From positions 27,189,571 through 27,253,570 of the forward strand of contig CM039516.1 of the NCBI GenBank assembly GCA_022432975.1: a stretch of DNA of 64,000 nt, read 5' to 3'. The stretch is from Begonia masoniana. Lineage: Eukaryota > Streptophyta > Magnoliopsida > Cucurbitales > Begoniaceae. The stretch's first letter is position 1. Every line of letters starts with the position of its first letter. Both the position numbers and the translations under genes were made by a program. The notes beneath the pieces are model-generated. The model ran no database searches, was not told where the DNA came from, and worked only from the letters and a program-made list of their open reading frames with translations. This document shows positions 10,397-21,608 of the stretch, piece after piece.

Positions 10397-13310
10397 ATGA
10401 CAAACGTTTCAAATGGAGTGAACATCTCACAACCGACAATTCTAATTTTTCAAGGAGACAACTATAATGCTTGGAGCACAAAGATGAAGACTTTCTTCAT
10501 CTCTCAAAATTTATGGGAGTTGATAGAGAATGGCTACAATGAAGAAGATGTAGCAATTGAAGTATTGAAAGATTTGTGAAAGAAAGATGTCAAAGCCCTT
10601 TTCTTCATTCAGCAAGCAGTGGATGATGAGATTTTTTCTTCTCAAATTTCAGCAGCAACAAAAGCAAAGGAAACATGAGATGCACTAAAAAATGTGTATC
10701 AAGGCACAAAAAGGTGCTTACAGTCAAACTTCAAACACTCCGCCGACAGCTTGAAGTTTTTTGCATGAAAGAAGGAGAGTCACTACATGATTGTTCCAAC
10801 AATCTTATGGGCATTGTTAATCAAATGAGAAGGTAAGGTGAGCAGATATCAGATCAAATGGTTGTGGAAAAAATCTTGCAAAGTTTGACTTATGAATATG
10901 AGTCAGCAGTGTCAGGCATAGAAGAATCAAAAGACTTGAGTGTCTTAACCGTTGATGAACTATTGAGCTCTTTGCAATCTCATGAAGAAGGCACAAAAGC
11001 TATGAGGAGAACTCTACCGAGAAGGCATTTTAGACTAAACTGAAACTTTCCAACAACAGTGAAGGTGTGTGCATGAGCGCAACAACAATAATAACAGTTG
11101 TGGAGGTTATTCCTTCAGAGGGAAATGAGGAGGTAGAGAAAATAGAAGAGGTGGTCGTTCAAGTGATAGAAATCAACACTCAAGTGGCAAAAGTGAAACT
11201 CAAACTTGTAAGTTTAAATATTACTACTCTAACAAACCTGGCTATATAGAAAAATTTTGTCGTGTGAAAGAAAAATATGAAAAGCAAGCTAACTTCGTTG
11301 AAGAAAATGATAAAAATTAATCTGAAAATCTATTTCTTGCTTGTTATCCTGCTGACTTTGTGGTTCAGTAGCAGCAGTCATATGACTACAATAGTAGAAG
11401 ATTTTGTTAGTTTGGACATATTTGCTATAACAACGGTGAAGATGGCCGATGGAACAATCCGTAAAACAGAAGGAAAAAAAGTTGTAAAGCTTAATTCTTG
11501 TGAAGGCTGCCATATCAAAGATTTTCTGTATGTTCTAGTCTTGGATTCAAATCTATTGAGTGTTAGACATTTTCTAAAAGAAGGATACTCATTTCTGTTT
11601 GAAGACTATTCATGTGTAGTTTTTACCAATAAGACAAAAAAGAAGCTGCTGTTCAAAGTCTCTATGGCAAAGAATAACATGTTTCCCATTAGCACAAGTG
11701 ACGAAAGTTAAGCACTTGCAGCCTCCACAGACAATGACATTTGGTTATGGCATCAAAGGTATGGGCACTTAAATTTCAAAAGCATAAAATTGATGACCGA
11801 TGAAAATTTGGTGCAAGGGCAGGTTGCCTTTGATTAAACAGCAAAGTCATATGTGTGAAAGTTGTGCTATTGGGAAGCAACACAGAGATGCATTTCCAAA
11901 ACAACATGCTAAGAGAGCATCAAAACCACTTGAGTTAATCCATATTGATGTTTGTGGTCATATGCAAAAACTCTTTCTTTAAATAACAATACATATTTTC
12001 TCGTATTTGTTGATGACTATAACAAGATGACGTGGGTATATTTACTCAAAGAAAAATCTATTGTGCTGTCCATCTTTAAGAAATTCAAATTTTTTATGGA
12101 AAAACAAAGTGGGTATCAATTGAAAATATTGCGGATAGATTGTGGAGGGGAGTTCTTATCTCATGCATTTGATAAATTTTGTGAAGAATGTGGAGTTTGG
12201 AGACAATAGAAAGCAAGCTACACTCCCAAACAAAATGGGGTGGCTAAGAGAAAAAACAGAAGCCTAGTAGAGATTACAAAGTGCATGTTAAAAGGTAAAG
12301 GACTTCCTAAATATCTATGGGCTTAAGCAGTATACACAAAAACATATATTTTAAATTGTAGTCCTACATCAGCATTTGATCATCAAATCCCATTTGAAGC
12401 TTGGTACGGTTGGAAGCCAAAGGTAACTTCACTTCAAAGAATTTGGATGCATTTCTTATGTTCATACTTCATCTCAAAAAAAGAGTAAACTTGATGATAA
12501 TTACGTTAAATGCATCTTTTTTTTGGGTTATAGTGAGAACACTACGGTTATCGTTTTTATGATCTTATTACTAAGAAGCTTATTATTAGTCGTGATGCAT
12601 TGTTTGATGAGAAAAAAACATGGAATTGAGAAGAAGAGTTTGCAGAAGATGAGACTAAAAATTCAAACTCAATGAAGGTTCCAGCAATTTCAACCAGCCC
12701 ATTAAGTTCTTCTACATCACCTACTGATTCTGTTAGTCTAGCAAGAAACCCATTATCAAGTGGATCCTCTACACTACCAAGAAAACGAGGTTCCTTGAGG
12801 AAATTTATCTACAAACAGAAAGATGCCAACTAGCTGAAATTTAAGAACCACATTGCTTTGAAGAAGCTGCAATTTCAAAGGAATGGCCTGCTGCAATTGA
12901 TATAGAAATGAAGTCATTCAAGAAAAACTAAATTTGGGAGCTAGTTGATCTCCCAACAGGTAAGAAGCTGGTTGGACTAAAATGGATTTTCAAACTCAAA
13001 TTCAAACCTGATGGATCAATTCACAAATACAAAGCAAGATTAGTGGCCCAATGATATATGCAAAGAAGGTCTTGATTTCGATGAAACTTTTTCTCAAGTA
13101 GCAAGATTTGATACAATTAGAATTGTTTTGGCTATAGCTGCTCATTATAAATGGATTATATATACATTTGATGTAAAGTCAACTTTTTTAAATGGTTATT
13201 TAGACGATGAAGTGTTTGTGGAACAACCAATAGGTTATGAGATTCAAGGGCAAGAAAAGAAAGTCTATCGGCTTAAGAAAGCATTATATAGGCTGAAACA
13301 AGCACCAAGG
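10397..13310 (+). pseudogene. Ty1/copia gag-pol, heavily degraded, cut off in RT
   Basis: The likely start is ATG 10397. Copia-type gag follows (NYNAWSTKMKTFFISQNLWEL), then a ruined zinc knuckle (about 11210-11270), a protease remnant (SSSHMTT near 11370, active site lost), the GAG-pre-integrase line (DNDIWLWHQRYGHLNF, about 11733) with CESCAIGKQHR, an integrase core (FVDDYNKMTWVY; ILRIDCGGEF), and the RT start ([19 protein letters not shown], ...LKQAPR). The order protease-integrase-RT defines Ty1/copia. Many stops and frameshifts interrupt it. At 13311 the CRM-like LTR begins and the RT active site and RNase H are missing. Confidence 0.9.
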
Positions 13311-13909
13311 TGATGAGAACCACATGTATATCAAACTCGAGACACTTCAAAAATATGTTTAGGAACGCCTTTGAAATCAAGTAAAAGGAACTTGACTAAT
13401 CAAACCTTGCCGACAGAACCAAAGTTATCAAACAAGGAGCTTGACCCGTAACCGAATTTGTGGTTAGAACCAAAACTATCAAGTTGATCTTTCAAGTTAT
13501 GACTTGAAGAAGATCTAGTTTTTCACAAAGAACCAAAAAGAAAATTCTCACAAAAAGTAACTCAAAATCGTGTATATTGCTTCCATAATGTTGCAAGGTT
13601 TATGCCTTTAAATATGTTACAAAATATCCTAATGTAATAAGAAAGTAATTAGAAAACATTTAAAGATTAGGAAATATCTAAAGATTAGGAAACTTAACAA
13701 ATTAATAAAAAGAAACTTTAACTACATAATACAAGGAAACCTGGACCAATTTGATTGATGAATTTCGCGGCTCTCCTTCCTAAATTCGTGGTCCACCTTT
13801 CTTCAAGAATTAGGAAATAAAGTGCTTGCCAAATTTGATAGAGAAAAAGAAACTCTACATGGATTTTGCATGTGCATGTTTTGTTGTTGTGCTTCCATCC
13901 CTCTTGTCA
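13311..13909 (-). repeat. 3' LTR and tail of the CRM-like element
   Basis: The sequence switches from copia RT to this element at 13311. On the minus strand it ends ...GGTTCTCATCA, a TG...CA-type terminus. It follows the end of the pol frame at 13910. I could not fix the inner LTR border, because no second LTR copy is present. Confidence 0.55.
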
Positions 13910-15610
13910 CTAAATCTTTAGGTAGTTTTCAAGTATCTTCGGCCTTCTTTTCCTCCCAAGCATCCTCTTTAATACTAACAAATTTATTAATTTCAGCTCG
14001 TATTGAAAAGAATCTCTCTTTTGGATTTCTATAATCAATCCATTTAAGGCTTCATGCATTTTCTTGGTTTTTGATCTTGTCATTGCGCCTCCAATATCTT
14101 GACATGGATCTTTAACTTTGGGCTTGAAGTTGGTTGCACCTTGATTCACATCATTCCCTCTCTCCTCGAAAAGATTCGTCCTCGAATCCCCTACATCATA
14201 TAAAAATAAGTTAGTAACATTAAAAATAGCACTTACATTACCATATTCACTAGGTAAATCAATATTGCAAGCATTATCATGGATGCGTTCCAACACTTGA
14301 AGGGACCATCTCCTCATGGTTGCAACTTGTTCTTTCTTTTGTTGGCAAATCTTTCTTTCCTTAAGTGAATCTAAACCCAATCTCCGGGTTCAAAAATAAC
14401 TTTCACTCAGTGCTTGTTTGCTTGTCTTGCATATTGTTCATTCTTTTTCTCAATATTTTCCCTTACCCTTGCATGTAGTTCCCTAATAAATTCGGCTCTT
14501 TTCTTTCTATCAAAATTAACAAACTCGTTAATAGGCAAATGTAACATATCCATTGGAGTTATAGGATTAAAACCATAAACAATTTCAAATGGTGAATAAG
14601 ATGTAGTAGAATGAACAACCCTATTATATGCAAACTCAACATGTGGTAAACACTTTTCCCATTGTTTTAAGTTCTTAGAAATAATTGCTCTCAACAAAGT
14701 AGAAAGTGTTCTATTACCTACCTCAGTTTGTCCATCCGTTTGAGGGTGTGCTACGGTTGAGAATAAAAGTTTAGTGCCTAACTTATTCCACAGAGTTCTC
14801 CAAAAGTGACTCAAAAACTTAACATCTCGATCACTCACAATAGTTTTAGGTAAGCCATGTAACCGCACAATCTCTTTAAAGAATAAATCCGCAACATGTG
14901 TAGCATCATTAGTTTTCAAACATGCAATAAAATGTGTCATCTTACTAAACCTATCAATAACAACAAAAATACTATCCTTTCCACTTTGAATTCTCGGCAA
15001 ACCTATAACAAAATTCATAGAAATATCAATCTAAGGTTGACTAGGTATTGGGAGAGGAGTACACATTCCATGTGATTTGATCTTCGATTTAGATTTTCTA
15101 CACTCAATACATTTATCACAAATTAATTGCACGTCATGTCTCATCTTAGGCCAATAAAAATACTCACATAAAACATCCAAAGTTTTGCTTACTCTAAAAT
15201 ATCCCATTAATCCACCTCCATGAGTTTCTCTAACAAACAATTCTCTCAAAGAACACTTACGAAGCCTACCTTTATTAAATAGATAACCATCATGCCCATA
15301 ATAATCACCATATGCAACATTTTTACATAATTTCCAAATTTCACTCAAATATGAATCTACTACATATAATTCTTTAACAAGTTAAAATCCTAGCAATTTA
15401 GATTGTTAGAAGGTTACGAGTATATACCTTTGAGACAATGCATCGACCACTACATTTTCCTTATCTTTTTTTATATTTGATCACATATGGAAATGTTTCA
15501 ATGAATTCCATCTATTTTGCGTGCCTCTTGTGTAGTTTTCCTTGCGACTTCAAGTGCTTCAAACTCTCATAATCGAAATGAATAATAAATCCTTTTGGCC
15601 ACAAATAGTG
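13910..15610 (-). pseudogene. CRM-like Ty3 pol: end of RNase H, integrase, C-terminal region
   Basis: Minus strand: an RNase H end ([25 protein letters not shown], about 15580-15420), the integrase zinc domain (CDKCIECRKSKSKIK, 15348-15031), the integrase core ([44 protein letters not shown], 15018-14407) and the C-terminal region (LPSEYGNVSAIFNVTNLF; then MTRSKTKKMHEALNGLI, 14380-13910). The integrase and tail wording match CRM-type chromoviruses, which often target centromeres; I see no classical chromodomain. Frameshifts and stops separate the blocks. Everything upstream of RNase H was lost at the junction near 15610. Confidence 0.85.
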
Positions 15611-16787
15611 TTGCCATGTTTGAAGTGCTCAAGCTAAATGACACGATGGCCCTTAGAGGGTCCGTGTTTAACCCACAAAAGGTGTAAAATGTGCTCGGGT
15701 GTGTGGTTGTGAATATTGCCGAAAATAAGGAGGATAATGTGACAATAAATGCAAGAAAATTAGGTGAGTGAAGTGTGTGCTAGTGGCCGAATGGATGCAA
15801 GGAAAAAGTGAATGAGATGCACAATAAAAATGGAAGAAAATGATGGTAGAAAATGTGTGTGAAAAGGTGAAGAAATTGAGATGAAGATGAAGGAATAAAA
15901 TGACAAGAAAGATAAATGTGGAGTGTGTGAGTTTGATGGCCGAATTTAAAGATGATAAAGTGTGTGAAGTGTAGCGGAAATGAAATAGATGGAAATACCT
16001 TCGGCGGATCCAAAGAGCTATCTTACGTGAGGCTCTTGGATAAACGATTTTCATGGAGGAAAACCGACCACCTAGGGCCTAGGTTTTCTTCCTCAACTCC
16101 TAATCCCGAGGGAAAAGATAAGAGTTAACCTAAAAACATGAAGGCTAGGCTAACAATGGAGGGCTACTCCACTTGATCCAAAGATCAAGGAAAAACCAAA
16201 AGCAAACAAAGCTTTGGAGAGAAATAGAAATTTTATAAATGAGCAAAAAGTTGTAAAATATTCACCAATGCCATACTTTTATAGAGTTCTTAAGGTGGAT
16301 TAGGGTTTGGTAAGAGAGGAGGTGAACCATTGGATCAAGAAAATAATCAAGGACTAGGAGTAAGGAGCTGTGTGCGTTGATCGTGCGGTGGAGATGCTGC
16401 TGGCGCGCGCTGATCAACAGATCAGGCAAGGTTCTAGTGTGCCCCAATCCAACGGATCAGATGCAGCCGGGCGCGCCCCCATCAGCTGTCCAGAGCCTGC
16501 CCGTGCGTGCTGCACTAGATTGCTGCCCGCTGCTGACCTGCGCCAGAATGGTGTTGCTGCGCGCCCATATCGCACGGTCTTGGTGAAATCCGCACCAACT
16601 TCATCAATGGTTTAGATTTTTGCCATGTCACCAATCCTTGCACCCACTAATAATTATACCTGCATTTTCATACCTTTAAATGTGGGTTCTTCATTGGGCC
16701 AAGGCTTCCTTTGGGCTCCCTTATCTTGATGTCCTCTTCCTTTGAATAATTGGTGGAATTTCTTCAACCCATAATCCACCAACATTC
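15611..16787 (-). repeat. LTR-like promoter region, probably of the gag-pro-X element
   Basis: Between the CRM-like fragment and S1 there is no credible gene. On the minus strand there is a GC-rich block (about 16370-16560), a TATA box at 16283-16276 (TATAAAAG), then a long C/T-rich leader. Without S1 it is continuous with 20057-20396, just after the end of ORF X, so I infer it is the 3' LTR of that element. The termini are not defined. Confidence 0.45.
16276..16283 (-). promoter_or_regulatory. TATA box in the LTR-like region
   Basis: The minus strand reads CTCTATAAAAGTATGG, followed by a pyrimidine-rich leader, the normal arrangement of a pol II LTR promoter. Confidence 0.6.
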
Positions 16788-17423
16788 TGTAGCGACCCTA
16801 ATACTGTACCCAATTTCCCGTACATATATATATTTTTTTTCATGCTCTTTTATCTCTATACTTATAACTTTAAATGGACTAAATTAACCTTTCAGCGGAA
16901 ATCTAGTTGAAATCGAAATCGAAGTTCGTTTAAAAAATCGTTTAAAGCAAGCAAATGTTAAAACAATTTAATAAAACAATTAAATAAACAATTATAAAAC
17001 AGTAAAAACATTTAATTATTTAGAAACAGGAGCAGGGGCAAAAAGAGGATTTCTCCTTGGTTTACCATAGGCGACCGATCGCTGGCAGCGATCGCTGCCC
17101 GCTCTGGATTTTTCCAGAGCGAGGCGATCCATACTCTTTTCCTTCTTCTTCTCTTTTATTTTTTTACAAATGCTCTTTGGAATCCGAAATTCCAGAGAGC
17201 AAAACACCACTTGTGATGACCCGAATATGCACGTATGGGTACGATGGCTGCACGAACTGGAACCCGGATGGTGGTACGTCCGCGCGGGCGAACCGGAAGG
17301 TGACAGGTCGTAAAAAGGGGGTCGTCACAATCCCACATCGCTTGGGGAAGTATGTGGAAATGAAACATATGTAAAGAGACCCTCCCAAGATAGTAAAACG
17401 TGTTTTGGAGCACAATTGACAAT

Positions 17424-17504
17424 GGATCCCATAAGAACTCTGAAGTTAAAAGTGCTTCGGCGAGAGCAATTCCAGGTTGGGTGACCTTCCAGGAAGTTCT
17501 CGCC
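17424..17504 (+). ncRNA. 5S rRNA-like segment, Cassandra LTR 1
   Basis: It contains GGATCCCATAAGAACTC and GGTTGGGTGACCTTCC, close to plant 5S rRNA from its middle to the internal pol III promoter. The 5' part of 5S is missing or unrecognisable, so it is not a ribosomal gene; in Cassandra this segment can drive pol III transcription. Confidence 0.85.
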
Positions 17505-17870
17505 AAACAAAGCCGTGAGGGGAGGATATTGGGCTGCGGCCCAATCCCAAGAGCGGACAATATCTTGCTGGGAATAGGGGTCGTTACAAATGGTATCAAA
17601 GCCTGTACCCAACCGGAAATGTGGCCAACGAGGACGTTGGGCCCCCGAGGGGGGTGATTGTGATGACCCGAATATGCACGTATGGGTACGATGGCTGCAC
17701 GAACCGAAACCCGGATGGCGGTACTTCCGTGCGGGCAAACCGGAAGGTGACAGGTCGTAAAAAGGGGGTTGTTACAATCCCACATCACTTGGGGAAGTAT
17801 GTGGAAATGAAACATATGTAAAGAGACCCTCCTAAGATAGTAAGATGCGTTTTGGAGCACAATCGACAAC

Positions 17871-17951
17871 GGATCCCATAAGAACTCCGAAGTTAAAAGT
17901 GCTTCGGCGAAAGCAATTCCAGGTTGGGTGACCTTCCGGGAAGTTCTCGCC
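17871..17951 (+). ncRNA. 5S rRNA-like segment, Cassandra LTR 2
   Basis: Second copy, with GGATCCCATAAGAACTCCGA, one base closer to plant 5S rRNA than the copy in LTR 1 (CTCCGA against CTCTGA). Confidence 0.85.
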
Positions 17952-18444
17952 AAACAAAGCCGTGAAGGGAGGATATTGGGCTGCGGCTCAATTCCCAGAG
18001 CAGACAATATCTTGCTGGGAAAGGGGTCGTTACACTACTTTCTTTCATACAATTTCACATCCTTGCACATCACACTTTTATACATTCTCATTCCCTCAAC
18101 ATTAAAGCACTGAAACATACATTTCACTCCGCCTATAACTAAAACCGACTCAAAATACTTGTAACGTATAACCAAATTTCATTAAACAAACTGTGTGGAT
18201 ATGTTTAAAACTATACTTTCCAAGCAGCTTATAAAAACAGTTATAACAGATTTCAAAACGTTTAAAACATCAAAATATAACTCTATCAACTATCCGATCC
18301 AAACATCCTACAATGTTCTAACTATACAACCATTAGCCCGACAATTCCCAAAAAACCCTCAAAACACCTAACCATGAGTCCCACGGGTCAAAATACGCCT
18401 TGACTGTGCCAACACACTCCCGCGACCATCCTCCGTTAACTGCA

Positions 18445-19560
18445 TCACTCCTCAGGTGGAGGGATCTCATCCTTACCTAAGTCGAAGTCACCTACACCAT
18501 ACAGACACCTATGAGATAAAAATCTCAGCAAGCTCTCGTAAATGTAAATACATGCTATGCATATGAGTTCAGAAATCGTGCAGCATTTTCTTTATTTTTA
18601 CTCTGTGGGTGTCACCGAGATCTAATCCCCCTAACCGGAGAGAGCACATCCAGCGGTCGGACTACTCTTTCCAGCTAGAGGAGGGGAGTACACGCTTACA
18701 ACACGTACAGCCGTGCCTGAGCCCTATCTCGCATGACCTATAACTATATAACTGTATGAGTACGTGTTAGATGTGGTATTGTGACAAACCCGTAGTCGAT
18801 CTTCACAATAGGTCAAGCCCCTTTCCAGGCCACATCGCCATTTTCTTTAAAACATCGTGCGGAAATTTATTTTCATGCTCTTTTAAAACACGTGATGCGT
18901 GAACAGTTCAATATAAACATAAGCAAGCAACATATGTATCATCAAGACTATAAATGTATAAACTATAAAACAAATCAACCTAACTACCCAACAAAAACAA
19001 TTAAACAAGCACGTCACCAAAACTCTTCGAGACGACCTCGACATACGGTGTAGGCCAATCGGCCAGAGAAAATCACGAGAACTTACTTCTTGTCCGTTGC
19101 AACTCAAGCTCCGTCCACGAGCGTTGTTTGTCTGAGGCAAAAATACACATCGACGTTAAAACGAGTTTAAGCTTCTAAAAGTCCAAATTGACAAAACCTT
19201 AACTAAAGAAATTTCCTAAAGCTTTAATCCAATTCATTGAGCTATTTCATCGAGCAATACACGCTCGACACCTTAAATCCAAAATTACGAGTTTTTCCTA
19301 AATCTCGAATTTTCACAAAATCTAACATTCGTCCTACATCAATTAAATTTGTCCAATAACGTTCAATACGCCCACTATATCCTTAACTACGGCAAACCTA
19401 TTGATTTCGAACCCTAAATCGGATTTCTAACATAAACCCTAACGAAAAACCCTAACGCTAAACTTCATGGAAACTGAGAACTAATGTTTCGAAATCATAG
19501 ATTCGTACTTAGGGTTGCAAGAGGAGGAGAAAACACGGAGAAAACGAGACGATCGGAGGA
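18445..19560 (-). other. Putative small ORF / spliced leader in S1
   Basis: Minus strand: a weak donor GTACGA at 19508, mini-exon 19131-19087 (TGCCTCAG|ACAAAC to AAGAA|GTAAGT, 45 nt), exon 3 from 18491 (GTGTAG|GTGAC) to TGA at 18445. Exons 2 and 3 join in one open frame (SWTELELQRTR then an acidic tail ending PPPEE). Where S2 has ATG, S1 has GTG, so the start is lost. Confidence 0.45.
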
Positions 19561-20051
19561 CGGAGTGAAACGGCCGTGAGGGAGGAAGTCGCCAGAGCTC
19601 TCTGGCGTTCGCGAGGAGCAGAGAAGAAGTGAAGAAGAGAAGGAGTTTTCTCTTATTTTATAATTTGATTTGGCAAATTACCGTTTTACCCTTCCTTTGA
19701 TTTTATATTTATTTCGTCCTTTACTTCATTAATTGACTAGCGATTCGGTTTCTCCAAATTTTCCTATTTCACCAATCAGTCCAACTTATTATTTGGGATT
19801 TATTAAAACTGTCTGCTCGCAAATCGGACCTCGTTTACTATTTTTACTAAAACGTCCCTTATATTACGAGAAATGTAATTACTCGGAATTAAGCGTCTAA
19901 ACTCCGAAAATTCTCATAATTTTCTTAAAATCCCTATTAATCGTTAGGATCGTAATAAAGCTTTCTTTTTGCAAAACGGACTTGATTCGACATATTTACA
20001 AAAATACCATTTATATTAAAATATTAATATCTCGTAAAGCCGGGTATTACA

Positions 20052-20396
20052 CATTCATCTAACCCTAACCACACAATCTAATGCATGATATGCAAATATA
20101 TAATCCATACAATCAAGGGTAATGTATGTCAAATAAGTTTGAAAATAAAAATTACAAATTAATGGGCCGGGAAGACAAATTCCCATGGGCCAAATGGTGA
20201 CTCCTCCAAGTGCTCCATATGCATTCCTTCCAAAAATTATATCTACAAAAGAAAAACACGTAATAAGTAGAGAGATGATATAAAGTTTGAGACTTGCCAA
20301 TTTTCTCTTTAATTGCAACCCGAGGCATGTCATCCTCTCTTGGTGATTTGAGGATTTGACCTCAAATCCGTTGGTTGGCTTCTCCCCAAAATTGTC
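20052..20396 (-). other. 3' flank of ORF X with a polypurine-like motif
   Basis: After the ORF X stop, the minus strand reads ACAATTTTGGGGAGAAGCC, then GATTTGAGGTCAAATCC. The purine-rich GGGGAGAAG is a possible polypurine tract before the 3' LTR that S1 interrupts. There is no gene in it. Confidence 0.4.
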
Positions 20397-21128
20397 TCAT
20401 ACGATTTCTTGTGTACTCCTTGAATGCTCGAATTTGAATGCAAAGAGAGCATATTCTTTCGTTTGAAAGTACCTCACCAAACGATGTTCTAAATGGCAAA
20501 GGGTTAGGATGGTCTTATTATTGTTTTCTTTGGGAAGGGTGGTAAAATTGAAATCGATTGCTACTTTGGAAAGCAATTGCTCGGTGATAGAATGAAATTT
20601 TCCAAAGTAGTTGAATCCGACAAGTAGTGAAGTGGAAATGCTAAAGTCCTCCAACCAAAGAAATAATCCAATTACTCTTAAGAACTCAAAAGAAAATTTT
20701 CTTACAAATTGAACCTTAACTCTGGTTCTATGGTAGAACTTGTGGTAGTCAAATGATGGGGCATATGGTTTTTGTAATTCACCAAATTGTAGGATAGAGC
20801 GTTTGTGGTCTACAAAGGGAATAAAATTCCTACTTGTTTGTGTAGCTCTAAGAAAGGATGTAGGAAGACAATAGTTATGCTCAAGACCATAAATTAACTT
20901 CTTCCTAAGTGTTGGGAATGGTAGGGGTATTTCCTCAAGTCTTGGAAAAGGAATGAATGGAGTAATAATCATGCTACACAGTCCAAAAATACTTTCTTCA
21001 CTCAACTTCCTTTTCTCTTGATGCCACAAGGATAAATTTTCCAATTCGTGCAGCAACTCTTCTTCATCATACAAGGGATTGTCATGCCAATTGATATGAG
21101 AGGGTTCTTGTTCCCTTGACCATACCAA
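20397..21128 (-). CDS. ORF X, unrecognised 243-aa domain downstream of protease
   Basis: I do not recognise this protein. It is open for 243 codons on the minus strand and lies in the same frame as the protease domain, separated only by the TGA at 21165-21167 and 12 codons, so it was probably the C-terminal domain of a gag-protease-X polyprotein. It begins MVWSREQEPSHINWHDN and ends FKFEHSRSTQEIV. It has acidic stretches near the N-terminus and a hydrophobic, Phe-rich middle (FEFLRVIGLFLWLEDF). None of the RT signatures ([20 protein letters not shown]) occurs. It could be a captured host sequence or a lineage-specific domain. The M start is nominal. Confidence 0.55.
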   Translation of the reverse strand: MVWSREQEPSHINWHDNPLYDEEELLHELENLSLWHQEKRKLSEESIFGLCSMIITPFIPFPRLEEIPLPFPTLRKKLIYGLEHNYCLPTSFLRATQTSRNFIPFVDHKRSILQFGELQKPYAPSFDYHKFYHRTRVKVQFVRKFSFEFLRVIGLFLWLEDFSISTSLLVGFNYFGKFHSITEQLLSKVAIDFNFTTLPKENNNKTILTLCHLEHRLVRYFQTKEYALFAFKFEHSRSTQEIV

Positions 21129-21164
21129 TCCGAGCTTAGATATTAAAAGATTTTTATTAATTCG

Positions 21165-21608
21165 TCATTCTTTACGAGTGGCCTCATCTTGAGCCAGTTG
21201 CTCGGGGGTCATCGGTAGTAATTTTAATTTTCTTCCTCCAAAATCGTAAGTGTATCGGTTGAGGAATCCGTCGTAATGAACTTGGCGGTCATAATGCCAT
21301 GGTCTCCCTAATAAAATATGGTTGGCAGTCATTGGGAAAACGTCGCAAACAACCAAGTCAATATATTTTCCTATAGTGAAATTGACGGTAACTTGCTTAG
21401 TTATCACATGTTCATTCCTATCGTCCAACCAATTAAGTTTGTAGGGTGTAGGGTGGATATTGGTTTCTAACCCTAATTTGTCGACCATGTCTTGGGAGGC
21501 CACATTTATGCAACTTCTTCTATCAATAATCATTGAGCAAACCTTGTCCTTGACCGCAAAACGACTATAGAAAAGATTCTCTCGTTGACAGTCCTTGTCC
21601 GCATTCGT
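21165..21608 (-). pseudogene. Retroviral-type aspartic protease of the gag-pro-X element
   Basis: Minus strand; the frame is open from after the TAG at 21609-21611 to the TGA at 21165. It contains SMIIDRRSCINVASQ, where related CRM-type proteases have IIDGGS; the aspartate is kept but the following glycines are Arg-Arg, so activity is doubtful. The later HILLGRPWHYDR line and DGFLNRYTYDFGGRK are typical of this protease family. It continues the gag knuckle frame upstream and ORF X downstream. Confidence 0.8.

Larger units (their letters stand above)
17212..18034 (+). mobile_element. Cassandra: Cassandra TRIM retrotransposon, complete
   Basis: LTR 1 is 17212-17588 (377 bp) and LTR 2 is 17659-18034 (376 bp), both TGTGATGACCC to GGTCGTTACA. 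A primer site TGGTATCAAAGCC lies at 17591-17603 and a purine-rich tract with GAGGGGGGTGATTG precedes LTR 2. The internal region is only 70 bp and codes for nothing. Each LTR carries a 5S-rRNA-like stretch, the hallmark of Cassandra, which needs other elements for its enzymes. Flanks CCACT (17207-17211) and CTACT (18035-18039) are a target duplication with one mismatch. Confidence 0.93.
16788..20051 (-). mobile_element. S1 solo LTR with nested Cassandra
   Basis: The minus strand runs from TGTAATACCCGG (20051) to GGGTCGCTACA (16788). It is flanked by a perfect 5-bp duplication CATTC at 16783-16787 and 20052-20056, and there is no internal region, so it is a solo LTR left by LTR-LTR recombination. 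Without the 823-bp Cassandra insert it is about 2.44 kb. It is the same family as S2. GATCGCTGGCAGCGATCG palindromes lie at about 17076-17096. Confidence 0.9.

Noticed and set aside
15668..16054. Minus-strand frame of 128 codons (Phe/His/Ser-rich)
   Set aside because: Low-complexity translation of a C/T-rich leader after a TATA box; no domain and no conserved start.
16370..16615. Two overlapping plus-strand frames in GC-rich DNA
   Set aside because: Lie upstream of the minus-strand TATA box in LTR-like sequence; high GC alone explains the lack of stops.
17424..17951. Functional 5S rRNA genes
   Set aside because: Only the middle and 3' part of 5S is recognisable, and each copy sits inside a Cassandra LTR.
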